Source: Holophagaceae bacterium
Lineage (GTDB): Bacteria; Acidobacteriota; Holophagae; Holophagales; Holophagaceae
Reading direction: 5' to 3'
Length of the DNA: 15,949 nt
NCBI GenBank assembly: GCA_003158505.1
Contig: PMJK01000167.1
Coordinates: forward strand, 4,726 to 20,674
Shown here: in pieces, positions 6,470-14,009 of the stretch
How the letters are laid out: every line of letters starts with the position of its first letter
Numbering within the stretch: the first letter of the stretch is position 1
The notes under the pieces: generated by a model
The model's input: the letters and a program-made list of their open reading frames with translations, nothing else
What the model was told of the DNA's origin: nothing
Database searches by the model: none
Translations under genes and position numbers: made by a program

Positions 6470-6522
6470 CGAGAAAAAAGCTGAAAGTTTCTCTCGTATT
6501 CCTTTTGCACCACGGAGCATCC

Positions 6523-8136
6523 ATGTCCGCCACCCTCCACCACCAGTCCCCCACCCGCAAGGCCGTCGAAGTGACGGTGCCCGCCTCTGAGGTGAGCGCG
6601 GTCTTCAACGAAGTGGTGGCGAAGATCACGCCGAAGGTCCGCATTCCCGGCTTCCGCCCCGGCAAGGCCCCCCGTCCGGTCCTCATGCAGAAGTACGCTC
6701 GGGAAATCCAGTCGGACGTGGCCCAGCAGCTGGTGGAAAAACACTTCTGGAAAGCGGCCCAGGAAGCCGGTGCCCAGCCCATCTCCCATCCCTCGATCGA
6801 GAAGCTGGACCTGAAGGAAGGGACCGACGCCGTTTTCCGCGCCCAGTTCGACGTGGCGCCCGAGGTAGCCCTGCCGGACTACAAGGGCATGGTCCTGACC
6901 AAGAAGAAGCGGGCCGTCGACGAAGCCACGCTCCTGGAGCACCTCGAAGGCCTGCGCCAGCGGGCCGTTAAGCACCTGCCCGTGGAGGATGGCGTCGTGG
7001 CCGCAGGCCTCGTCGTCACTTGCGACATCCGGGTGAAGCCCCAGGGCCTCAAGGCCAAGGCCTACCAGGACCAGGTGCTGGAGATCGACGGAACCCGGCC
7101 CTTCGATGCCGAGCTGATGGGCCTCAAGATCGACGAGAAGAAAGCTTTCACCCTCACCCATCCGGCCGATGATGCCAACACTATCCTGGCCGGCAAGACA
7201 CTGGCCTACGAAGTCCTGGTCAAGGACCTTCGGCGCAAGGAAGTGCCGGTCCTGGGGGACGAGTTCGCCAAGGACATGGGCGCCTTCGAGAACCTCGAAG
7301 CCCTGAAGGACGCCGTGCGGAAGGATCTCGAAGAGGCGGCCGAGCGGGATGCGGTGGCCCGCCTCCACGCCACCATGCTCGACACACTGCTGGAAGCGGC
7401 ACCCTTCGAGGTGCCCCGCTCCATGGTGGGCCTGCAGCTGGATGACTACTGCCAGGAGTTCGCCCAGCATGTGGCCCGTCAGGGCATGGATCCCAAGAAG
7501 GTGAACTGGCAGGCCTATCGCCAGTACCGCCTGAACGATGCCGAACGGGCGGTCCGCAGCGGCTACCTGCTGCAGGCCATCGGGAACGGGGAATCCATCG
7601 AGGTCCCCGACGCGGATATCGACGCCGAGATCCGTGCCTTCATGTCCGAGAACCAGGTCCAGCAGCCCTTCGAGGCCTTCAAGGCCGAAATGGAGCGCCG
7701 CGGCAACGCCACGGAGATCAAGGGCCGCCTGCGCACCGACCGCATCTTTGACCGCCTGCTCGCCACCGCCAAGATCACCGAAGAGCTGCTGGACAAGGCT
7801 GCCTTCGAGGCCCTGGTCGAACTGGAACGCAAGCGGGAGGCCGGAATCCCCGTCAACCGCTTCGATGCGGGCGGCCTGGAGGGCGGCGATCTCGAGGGGC
7901 AGGAAGGCGGAGAACCTGCCGCTGTGGCGTCTGCCGAGCATGTTCACGGCCCTGAATGTGATCACGATCACGAGGCGGAGGACAAGCCTGTAAAGAAGAC
8001 CGCTCTGAAGAAGACCGCACCCAAGGCTGAACCCGAGGTAGAGGAAAAACCCAAAAAGGCCACCAAGGCCGCCAAGGCCGAACCTGAAGCCGGGGAAAAG
8101 TTGAAGGCAAAGAAGACCCCCACGGCAAAGAAGTAG
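6523..8136 (+). CDS. tig: Trigger factor, ribosome-associated chaperone with unusual C-terminal tail
   Basis: The product is 537 residues from ATG 6523, which has GGAG at 6514-6517. Longer in-frame starts would run through the tRNA-Leu gene and are not credible. Trigger factor binds the ribosome exit tunnel and helps nascent chains fold. The ribosome-docking signature GFRPGKAP is at 43-50. A FKBP-like PPIase region follows (about 150-245), then the helical substrate-binding C-domain. E. coli trigger factor is about 430 residues; much of the excess here is a tail. Residues 473-484 (HVHGPECDHDHE) are His/Cys/acid-rich and could bind metal. About 489-537 is a Lys/Ala/Pro/Glu repeat-like, presumably disordered tail resembling histone H1 tails. 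An intrinsic terminator follows. Confidence 0.95.
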   Translation: MSATLHHQSPTRKAVEVTVPASEVSAVFNEVVAKITPKVRIPGFRPGKAPRPVLMQKYAREIQSDVAQQLVEKHFWKAAQEAGAQPISHPSIEKLDLKEGTDAVFRAQFDVAPEVALPDYKGMVLTKKKRAVDEATLLEHLEGLRQRAVKHLPVEDGVVAAGLVVTCDIRVKPQGLKAKAYQDQVLEIDGTRPFDAELMGLKIDEKKAFTLTHPADDANTILAGKTLAYEVLVKDLRRKEVPVLGDEFAKDMGAFENLEALKDAVRKDLEEAAERDAVARLHATMLDTLLEAAPFEVPRSMVGLQLDDYCQEFAQHVARQGMDPKKVNWQAYRQYRLNDAERAVRSGYLLQAIGNGESIEVPDADIDAEIRAFMSENQVQQPFEAFKAEMERRGNATEIKGRLRTDRIFDRLLATAKITEELLDKAAFEALVELERKREAGIPVNRFDAGGLEGGDLEGQEGGEPAAVASAEHVHGPECDHDHEAEDKPVKKTALKKTAPKAEPEVEEKPKKATKAAKAEPEAGEKLKAKKTPTAKK

Positions 8137-8154
8137 TCTGCGTCCATTCCACGG

Positions 8155-8185
8155 AGAAGGCTCCGCAGGGAGCCTTCTTGTTATT
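8155..8185 (+). terminator. Intrinsic terminator of tig
   Basis: GAAGGCTCC (8156-8164) pairs with GGAGCCTTC (8169-8177) around a GCAG loop, extendable by an A-T pair, and is followed by TTGTTATTCT. It ends tig before clpP, whose ribosome site begins at about 8200. Confidence 0.8.
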
Positions 8186-8208
8186 CTGATCAGTCAGCCG
8201 GAGGGCCC

Positions 8209-8805
8209 ATGCCCAGCAGCTACTATCCCCCCATCGTCATCGAGCAGACGCCCCGTGGCGAGCGCAGCTACGACATCTATTCGCGGTTGCTGAAGGACAA
8301 CATCATTTTTCTGGGCACGGCCATCGACGACAGCGTGGCCAATGCCATCGTCGCGCAGATGCTCTTCCTCGAAAGCGAAGACCCCGACAAGGACATCCAG
8401 ATCTACATCAACAGCCCTGGGGGCAGCGTCACCGCGGGCTTGGCCATCTACGACACCATGCAGTTCGTGAAGAACGACATTGTCACCTACTGCATCGGCC
8501 AGTGCGCCTCCATGGGCGCCCACCTGCTCGCCGCCGGCACCAAGGGGAAGCGGTTCGCCCTTCCCAACGCCCGCATCATGATCCACCAGCCCAGCGGTGG
8601 TGCCCAAGGCCAGGCCACGGAGATCGAGATCACCTTCAAGGAGATCCAGCGCCTGAAGGACAACCTGGCCGTCACTTTCGCCAAGCACACAGGCCAACCC
8701 CTGAAGAAGGTCATCAAGGACATGGACCGGGACTTCTTCATGGGCGCTGATGAAGCCTTGGAATACGGCATCGTGGATAAGGTCCTTTCCGAGCGGCCGG
8801 CCTGA
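8209..8805 (+). CDS. clpP: ATP-dependent Clp protease proteolytic subunit
   Basis: The product is 198 residues, typical ClpP length. It forms the tetradecameric serine-protease barrel fed by ClpX or ClpA. The catalytic triad is clear: S101 in GQCASMGAHLL, H126 in ARIMIHQPSGG, and D175 in MDRDFFMGADEALEYGIVD. The short N-terminal segment (SYYPPIVIEQTPRGER) matches the axial-loop region of mature ClpP, so little or no propeptide is removed. GGAGG (8200-8204) precedes the ATG well. The stop overlaps the next gene by one base (TGATG). clpX does not follow; an aminotransferase and recQ do. Confidence 0.97.
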   Translation: MPSSYYPPIVIEQTPRGERSYDIYSRLLKDNIIFLGTAIDDSVANAIVAQMLFLESEDPDKDIQIYINSPGGSVTAGLAIYDTMQFVKNDIVTYCIGQCASMGAHLLAAGTKGKRFALPNARIMIHQPSGGAQGQATEIEITFKEIQRLKDNLAVTFAKHTGQPLKKVIKDMDRDFFMGADEALEYGIVDKVLSERPA

Positions 8806-9932
8806 TGAACGCAAGCCTCTCCACCGTTCCGGCCTTCGAGCATCTGTCCAGCATCCCGCTCTACGTGCCCGGCAAGCCCATCCAGGAAGTCCAGCGGGAA
8901 CTTGGTCTCACCAGGATCGTCAAGCTCGCTTCCAATGAGAACCCATGGGGCCCCACGGAGGCCGTGAAGGCCCGCGTGGCCGCCGTGATCTCGGGCTCGG
9001 AGTACGAGGGTTTGGGTCTGTACCCGGTCAGCGACGGCTACTACCTCCGCAAGCGCATCGCCGAACGGAAGGCTGTATCGTTGGACCGCGTGATCCTCGG
9101 CAACGGCAGCAGCGAGATCCTGGAGATGGTGGCCAAGGCCGCCTTCCTGGAGGGTGGCAGCGCCGTCATCCCGAAACACAGCTTCGCCATCTACGGCATC
9201 GCCACTCAAACGGCCGGTGGGCGGGTCATCGAATCCAAGGCCTCCGCCACCGAGCTGGATGCGGATGACATCCTCCGTTCCGTCGCAGCGGACACCCGGC
9301 TCGTCTACCTCGGGCACCCTAACAACCCCACCGGCCTGCGCTTGGAGCGTGCTGCCGTCGAACGCCTGGTGCGGAGCCTCCGGGAGGACATCGTCCTGGT
9401 GGTGGATCAGGCTTACGCCGAGTACGAGGATCCCGCCGATTACCCGGACACGGCCTCCTACCTGGACGAGCGCCCGAACCTGCTGGTCCTTCACACCTTT
9501 TCCAAGATCCATGCCCTGGCCGCCATGCGGATCGGGTATGGCCTGGGGTCCAAGGAACTGATGGGCTTCCTGGAACGGGTCCGCAGTCCCTTCAATACCA
9601 ACCACCTGGCCCAAGTCGCGGCGGAAGTCGCGGTGCAGGATGTGGCCTTCGAGACCTACTCCCGGCAGAAGAACACCGAGGCCCGGGCTGCCTTCCTCGT
9701 CGAAGCGGGGAAACACCGCTGCCAGCTCACTGGTACCGGCGGCAACTTCGTGCTGATGGAGACTGCCTTCCCCGCAGCGGACTTGTTCAACGAGCTGCTC
9801 CAGCGGGGCGTGATCGTGAGACCTATGCAGGCCTACGAGTTGCCGAACCACATCCGTATCACCTTGGGGAAACCAGAGGAGATGCGGGCCTTCTGGAACG
9901 CGGCCGGGCCCCTGCTCGACGGCGGCTGCTGA
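8805..9932 (+). CDS. hisC: Histidinol-phosphate aminotransferase-type PLP enzyme
   Basis: The product is 375 residues and belongs to the class I/II aminotransferases of the HisC subgroup. Landmarks are ASNENPWGP (42-50, substrate/PLP region), YPVSDGYYLRKRIA (73-86), ILGNGSSEIL (97-106, phosphate cup), GHPNNPTG (170-177), VVDQAYAEY (199-207, PLP ring Asp and Tyr), the Schiff-base lysine K234 in HTFSKIHALAAMRIGYG, and IRITLG near the end, containing the carboxylate-binding Arg. The reaction converts imidazole-acetol phosphate and glutamate to histidinol phosphate. No other his gene is present, so another substrate (an aromatic amino acid) is possible. The ATG overlaps the clpP stop by one base, implying coupled translation. 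Confidence 0.88.
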   Translation: MNASLSTVPAFEHLSSIPLYVPGKPIQEVQRELGLTRIVKLASNENPWGPTEAVKARVAAVISGSEYEGLGLYPVSDGYYLRKRIAERKAVSLDRVILGNGSSEILEMVAKAAFLEGGSAVIPKHSFAIYGIATQTAGGRVIESKASATELDADDILRSVAADTRLVYLGHPNNPTGLRLERAAVERLVRSLREDIVLVVDQAYAEYEDPADYPDTASYLDERPNLLVLHTFSKIHALAAMRIGYGLGSKELMGFLERVRSPFNTNHLAQVAAEVAVQDVAFETYSRQKNTEARAAFLVEAGKHRCQLTGTGGNFVLMETAFPAADLFNELLQRGVIVRPMQAYELPNHIRITLGKPEEMRAFWNAAGPLLDGGC

Positions 9933-11621
9933 TTGCCGCCAGTCCCAGAGGAGATCGACCGCCTGCGTGACCTCCTGGCACACGGTGAGCGGGCCGCTTG
10001 CAGACGCGGCCTGGAGGCTCTGCGGGCAAGGTTCCGGCAGGATGCCGCCGCCTTCAAACCAGAAGCCATCGCCGAGCTCAAGTCTCTCGCCCTGGACCTG
10101 GAGGCCCTTCCGGATCTCGAAGCGGCCCTGAAGGCGACCTTCGGCTACGGGGCCTTCCGCCCTGGCCAGCGCGCCATCATCGAGGCCGTATTGTCCGGTC
10201 GGGACGTGGTGGGCATCATGCCGACCGGCGCGGGGAAATCCCTCACCTACCAGCTGCCCGCCCGGCTCCTGGGAGGGGTGACCCTGGTGGTCTCCCCCCT
10301 CATCGCCCTCATGAAGGACCAGGTCGACGCGCTCACCGAGGCCGGATTGCGGGCTGCGTTCCTGAACTCCAGCCTGGATGCGGAGACTCGGCGGGAGCGC
10401 ATCCGCGCCCTCAAGAACGGCGAGCTGGAACTGGTCTATGCCGCGCCGGAGGGGCTTGAACTCTACCTGGCGGATTTGTTGCGCGACGTGGACCTCCGTC
10501 TCATCGCCGTGGATGAGGCCCACTGCATCAGCCACTGGGGCCATGATTTCCGCCCGGCCTACCGGACCCTCGCCGGGCTCAAGCAGCGGTTCCCGACGGT
10601 GCCGGTGCTCGCCCTCACGGCCACCGCCACGCCTGAGGTGCGCCGCGACATCGCCGCCCAGCTGGAGATGAGCAACCCTCTGGAGGTGCAGGGCTCCTTC
10701 TATCGATCCAATCTGCGCATCAGCGCCTACCGCAAGGGGGCCGAAGGTCAGCCGCAAGTCCGGGAAGCCATCCTGCGCCTCGTCCTGGCCCGGCGTGGGG
10801 AAAGCGGCATCATCTACTGCCTGTCCCGGAAATCCGTGGAAGCCACCGCGGCGTTCCTTAATGGAGAGGGCCTGCGGGCCGCGGCCTACCACGCAGGCAT
10901 GGACACCACCGTCCGATCCACAGTCCAGGAGGCCTTCCAGCGGGACGACGTGGATGTGATCGTGGCCACAGTCGCCTTCGGCATGGGCATCGACAAGAGC
11001 AACATCCGCTATGTCATCCACCGCGACATGCCCAAGAGCGTGGAGGGTTGGTACCAGGAGATCGGCCGCGCCGGCCGCGATGGCGCCGACGCGGACTGCG
11101 TGATGTTCTATGGCTGGGGGGATGTGCTCAGCTACGACCGCTTCACGGACGGCCTGGATGCCTCCCTGGCCCAGGCCCAGCAGCGGCAGACCCGGGACCT
11201 CTTCCGCCTGGCCGATTCCCTGCTCTGCCGGCACCAGGCTCTCCTGGCCCATTTCGGGGAACGGATGGAGGCCTGCGGAACGTCCTGTGATATCTGCACC
11301 GGGGCCGACCCACTCCAAACCGCACCCCCGCCGGGAAAAGCCAAGCGCGGGTCGCCCCGTGGTGCCCGCGCGCCGGTGTCGGAGGGACCCGTGGGTGGCG
11401 AGGAGGCCCTCTACCACGACCTGAAGACCCTGCGGAAACAGCTGGCCGATGCCAAGGGCGTGCCCGCCTATGTGATCTTCAGCGACGCCACCCTCCAGCA
11501 GATGGCCCGATTCCAACCTGCCTCTGAGGCTGAATTCCTGGCTCTGAGCGGCGTCGGTCCGAAGAAACTTATGCAGTACGGCGAATGCTTCCTCCGGCTG
11601 CTGCGCCACCAGAATCGCTGA
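9933..11621 (+). CDS. recQ: RecQ-family ATP-dependent DNA helicase
   Basis: The product is 562 residues from a TTG that directly follows the hisC stop in the same frame; no better start lies before the helicase core. RecQ unwinds DNA 3'-5' in recombination and fork repair. An N-terminal helical extension of about 65 residues precedes FGYGAFRPGQ (70-79). Motifs follow in order: PTGAGKS Walker A (97-103), SPLIALMKDQ, DEAHCISHWGHDF (DEAH and aromatic-rich loop), LTATATP, AYHAGMD, and the motif VI region IGRAGRDG. A zinc-binding set (C in LLCRHQ, then CGTSCDIC) follows. After a Pro/Gly/Arg linker comes an HRDC domain at about 488-562. The winged-helix part of the RQC region seems missing. Confidence 0.92.
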   Translation: MPPVPEEIDRLRDLLAHGERAACRRGLEALRARFRQDAAAFKPEAIAELKSLALDLEALPDLEAALKATFGYGAFRPGQRAIIEAVLSGRDVVGIMPTGAGKSLTYQLPARLLGGVTLVVSPLIALMKDQVDALTEAGLRAAFLNSSLDAETRRERIRALKNGELELVYAAPEGLELYLADLLRDVDLRLIAVDEAHCISHWGHDFRPAYRTLAGLKQRFPTVPVLALTATATPEVRRDIAAQLEMSNPLEVQGSFYRSNLRISAYRKGAEGQPQVREAILRLVLARRGESGIIYCLSRKSVEATAAFLNGEGLRAAAYHAGMDTTVRSTVQEAFQRDDVDVIVATVAFGMGIDKSNIRYVIHRDMPKSVEGWYQEIGRAGRDGADADCVMFYGWGDVLSYDRFTDGLDASLAQAQQRQTRDLFRLADSLLCRHQALLAHFGERMEACGTSCDICTGADPLQTAPPPGKAKRGSPRGARAPVSEGPVGGEEALYHDLKTLRKQLADAKGVPAYVIFSDATLQQMARFQPASEAEFLALSGVGPKKLMQYGECFLRLLRHQNR

Positions 11622-11803
11622 CGGCCTCGAACGGAGCTAAGACATCTGTCACAACCTGGATTATCGCCGATTGAATTCAGTGGGTTTGCAGAGGATTACC
11701 GCTGAGTCAAGACTTGCAGATGGGCTGGGGGGAAATTAGGGTGAATAAAGACATTTCACACTCCAGTGTCCTCTGCCAGGTTGCTTCGTTTTGAGGTGGT
11801 TTC
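11622..11803 (+). promoter_or_regulatory. Leader region of the multiheme cytochrome gene
   Basis: This 182-base gap holds no convincing gene. It is visibly richer in A and T than its surroundings, as expected of a promoter region, but I find no clear terminator for recQ and no confident promoter. TTGAAT (11671) with a 17-base spacer to GATTAC (11694) is a weak candidate. Small dyads are GACATCTGTC (11641-11650) and ACACTCCAGTGT (11758-11769). GAGGTG at 11793-11798 is a good ribosome site for ATG 11804. Confidence 0.4.
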
Positions 11804-13258
11804 ATGAGTTTTGGATTACGGGTGAGGGACATGACCCGGCTGGCCTTCCAGCTGGGCAACAACTGGATCAGCCTGACCGGTGCGGCCCTGACGACCAGTT
11901 CGGCCTTCGTGCTCATCTGGTTCTGGTTCATGGAGATCACCGGCCGTCCTGAGCAGGTCAATCCCTACATGGGCATCCTACTGTTTGTCATCCTGCCGGC
12001 CCTCTTCGTGGCTGGCCTGGCGCTGATTCCCCTGGGCATCCTTCGGGTGCGGCACAAGAGCAAGCTGGCCGGTGAGACTCCCCTGCCGTTGAAGGCCGTG
12101 GATTTCAAGAACCCCGGCGTTCGCCACCTGCTGACCATGGTGGGCATCCTCACCTTTGTCAACGTGTCCATTCTGGGAACCGCAGGCATGAAGGGCGTGG
12201 AGTACATGGACTCCAACCAGTTCTGCGGCCTCACCTGCCACACGGTGATGAGCCCCGAATACACCGCCTTCCTGGATTCGCCCCATTCCCGCGTGGGCTG
12301 CGCCCAGTGCCACATCGGACACGGCGCCCCGGCCCTGGTGAGAGCCAAGATTTCTGGCGCCCGGCAGCTGTTCGCGGTGGCCTTCGGTACCTACTCCCGC
12401 CCCATCCCAAGCCCAGTCGAACACCTGCGCCCCGCCCGGGAAACCTGCGAGCAGTGCCACTGGCCCCAGAAATTCACCGACAACAAGCTGATCATCCGCA
12501 CCAAGTACGCCGAGGACGAGGCGAATACGGCGTCCTCCAGTGTCCTGCTGCTGAAGATCGGCGGGCACAGCGCCAACGGCACCACAGGGATCCATGGCCG
12601 CCACCTCGATGCCATGGCGCGCATCAGCTATGTCACCACCGATACCCGGCGACAGGAGATCCCCAAGGTCATCTACCGGGATGATCAGGGCAAGCTCGTG
12701 GAATACGTCACAGAGGAATACAAGAACCTCTCGAGGGAGAAGCTGGACAAGGCCAGCACCCGCCAGATGGACTGTGTGGACTGCCACAACCGCCCCACCC
12801 ATGCCTTCCAGCTGCCTGACCGCGCCCTCGACAAGGCCCTGGCCGCCGGCCGCATGAGCGCCGGGCTTCCCTTCCTTAAGAAGAAGGCCCTGGAATTGCT
12901 GAAGGTGGACTACCCCGATCAGAAGACGGCTGCGGCCAAGATCCCCGTGGAGCTGGCGGAATACTACCGCACGACCTACCCCGTGATCTTTATGCAGAAA
13001 CGGGCCCAGGTGGACACCGCGGGCGAGGTGGTCAAATCCATCTACCTGCACAACGTCTTCCCCGAGATGAAGCTGACCTGGGGCACCCACCCGAACAACA
13101 TCGGCCACGAGGATTCCGTGGGCTGCTTCCGGTGCCACGACGGCAATCACACTTCGGCCGACGGCCGCACCATCAAGGGCGACTGCGACACCTGCCACAT
13201 CCTCCTGGCCCAGGACGAGAAGGATCCCAAAGTCCTCAAGGATCTCGGCATGAAGTGA
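11804..13258 (+). CDS. NapC/NirT-family inner-membrane multiheme c-type cytochrome (ImcH-like)
   Basis: The product is 484 residues. Three hydrophobic helices (about 24-45, 57-80, 108-128) anchor it, and the remainder should lie in the periplasm. Six heme c attachment sites are visible: CGLTCH (141-146, a CX3CH variant), CAQCH (166-170), CEQCH (215-219), CVDCH (324-328), CFRCH (441-445) and CDTCH (461-465). NapC/NirT proteins oxidise quinol and pass electrons to periplasmic partners. Three membrane helices plus a six- or seven-heme domain recall ImcH of Geobacter, used in electron export to high-potential extracellular acceptors; this is a comparison from memory. No outer-membrane conduit or other cytochrome is adjacent. 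The stop overlaps the cmk start by one base. The quinol-dehydrogenase role is well supported; the physiological acceptor is inference. Confidence 0.88.
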   Translation: MSFGLRVRDMTRLAFQLGNNWISLTGAALTTSSAFVLIWFWFMEITGRPEQVNPYMGILLFVILPALFVAGLALIPLGILRVRHKSKLAGETPLPLKAVDFKNPGVRHLLTMVGILTFVNVSILGTAGMKGVEYMDSNQFCGLTCHTVMSPEYTAFLDSPHSRVGCAQCHIGHGAPALVRAKISGARQLFAVAFGTYSRPIPSPVEHLRPARETCEQCHWPQKFTDNKLIIRTKYAEDEANTASSSVLLLKIGGHSANGTTGIHGRHLDAMARISYVTTDTRRQEIPKVIYRDDQGKLVEYVTEEYKNLSREKLDKASTRQMDCVDCHNRPTHAFQLPDRALDKALAAGRMSAGLPFLKKKALELLKVDYPDQKTAAAKIPVELAEYYRTTYPVIFMQKRAQVDTAGEVVKSIYLHNVFPEMKLTWGTHPNNIGHEDSVGCFRCHDGNHTSADGRTIKGDCDTCHILLAQDEKDPKVLKDLGMK

Positions 13259-13959
13259 TGGATCAGCGGAACCCGGCGCCCCAGAATGTCAGGATGACCG
13301 GTTCCGCGTTGCCTCTGATCGCCATCGACGGCCCGTCGGGTGTGGGAAAATCCACCACAGCCCGGCGGGTCGCCGAGCGTCTGGGCTGGCAGTACCTCGA
13401 TACCGGAGCCATGTACCGGGCCGCCGCCCTGGCCATTCTTCGGACTGGGATCCCCCTTGAAGATCGCCCCTCACTGGAGCGCCTGCTGGCTGGTCTGGAC
13501 CTCACCCAGGAAGGCGGGCGGATGTACCTGGCGAGCGAGGATGTCAGCGAGGCCATCCGCAGCCAAGAGGTCACTCGCATGGTCACGCCCGTGAGCGCGG
13601 ACGCCCGGGTGCGCGAGGTGCTGGTCGACCAGCAGCGTCACATCGGCTCCCGCGGTCACTGGGTGGTGGATGGCCGGGATATCGGCACCGTGGTGTTCAC
13701 TCAGGCCTGCTGCAAGGTCTTCCTCACCGCCAGCCCCGAAGCCAGGGCCCGGCGGCGGTTCCTGGAACTCCTCGCCAAGGGTCAGTCTCCGAATTTTGAG
13801 GAAGTGCTTGCCGACCTCCAGCGCCGCGATACAGCCGACAGCACCCGCGCCGTGGCGCCCCTGCGCAAGGCCGAGGACGCCGTCGAACTCGACTCCAGCG
13901 ATCTGAGCCTCGACCAGGTCGTGGACTGGATCGTGGCGCGGCATCAGGCCCATTCGTGA
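13258..13959 (+). CDS. cmk: Cytidylate kinase
   Basis: The product is 233 residues from the ATG overlapping the cytochrome stop (TGATG). A second in-frame ATG at 13294 would give 221 residues, closer to the typical 220-230, and cannot be excluded. It phosphorylates CMP and dCMP with ATP in the cytosol. The P-loop GPSGVGKST lies at 25-33, the CMP-binding LDTGAMYRAAA at 47-57, the conserved VVDGRDIGTVVF block follows, then RRDTADSTRAVAPL with arginines contacting substrate and phosphate, and ELDSSDLSLDQVV near the end. All family landmarks are present. Coupling to a respiratory cytochrome is probably positional rather than functional. Confidence 0.95.
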   Translation: MDQRNPAPQNVRMTGSALPLIAIDGPSGVGKSTTARRVAERLGWQYLDTGAMYRAAALAILRTGIPLEDRPSLERLLAGLDLTQEGGRMYLASEDVSEAIRSQEVTRMVTPVSADARVREVLVDQQRHIGSRGHWVVDGRDIGTVVFTQACCKVFLTASPEARARRRFLELLAKGQSPNFEEVLADLQRRDTADSTRAVAPLRKAEDAVELDSSDLSLDQVVDWIVARHQAHS

Positions 13960-14009
13960 TCCCCCTACCCGAAACGCTTCGAGAAGCGTGGGACGAACCT
14001 TAGCGCCCC

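Noticed and set aside
6337..6522. Upstream extension of the trigger factor frame
   Set aside because: The extension would translate the tRNA-Leu gene and its hairpin; ATG 6523 has a good ribosome site and begins where trigger factors normally begin.
6403..7971. Open frame of 522 codons on the minus strand
   Set aside because: It lies antisense to tig and enters the tRNA-Leu gene; composition is that of a shadow frame.
8487..11609. Open reading frame of 1040 codons on the minus strand
   Set aside because: It is antisense to clpP, hisC and recQ, which are all unmistakable. Long antisense frames are expected in GC-rich genes with strong third-position bias, and the translation shows no recognisable domain.
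11978..13198. Open frame of 406 codons on the minus strand
   Set aside because: It is antisense to the multiheme cytochrome whose heme motifs fix the true frame.
13132..13257. Upstream extension of the cytidylate kinase frame
   Set aside because: It overlaps the heme-binding C-terminus of the cytochrome and adds Arg/His/Pro-rich residues foreign to the family.
13974..13989. Small hairpin after cmk as a terminator
   Set aside because: The stem is only 6 bp (ACGCTT/AAGCGT) with no T-run, so it is too weak to call.
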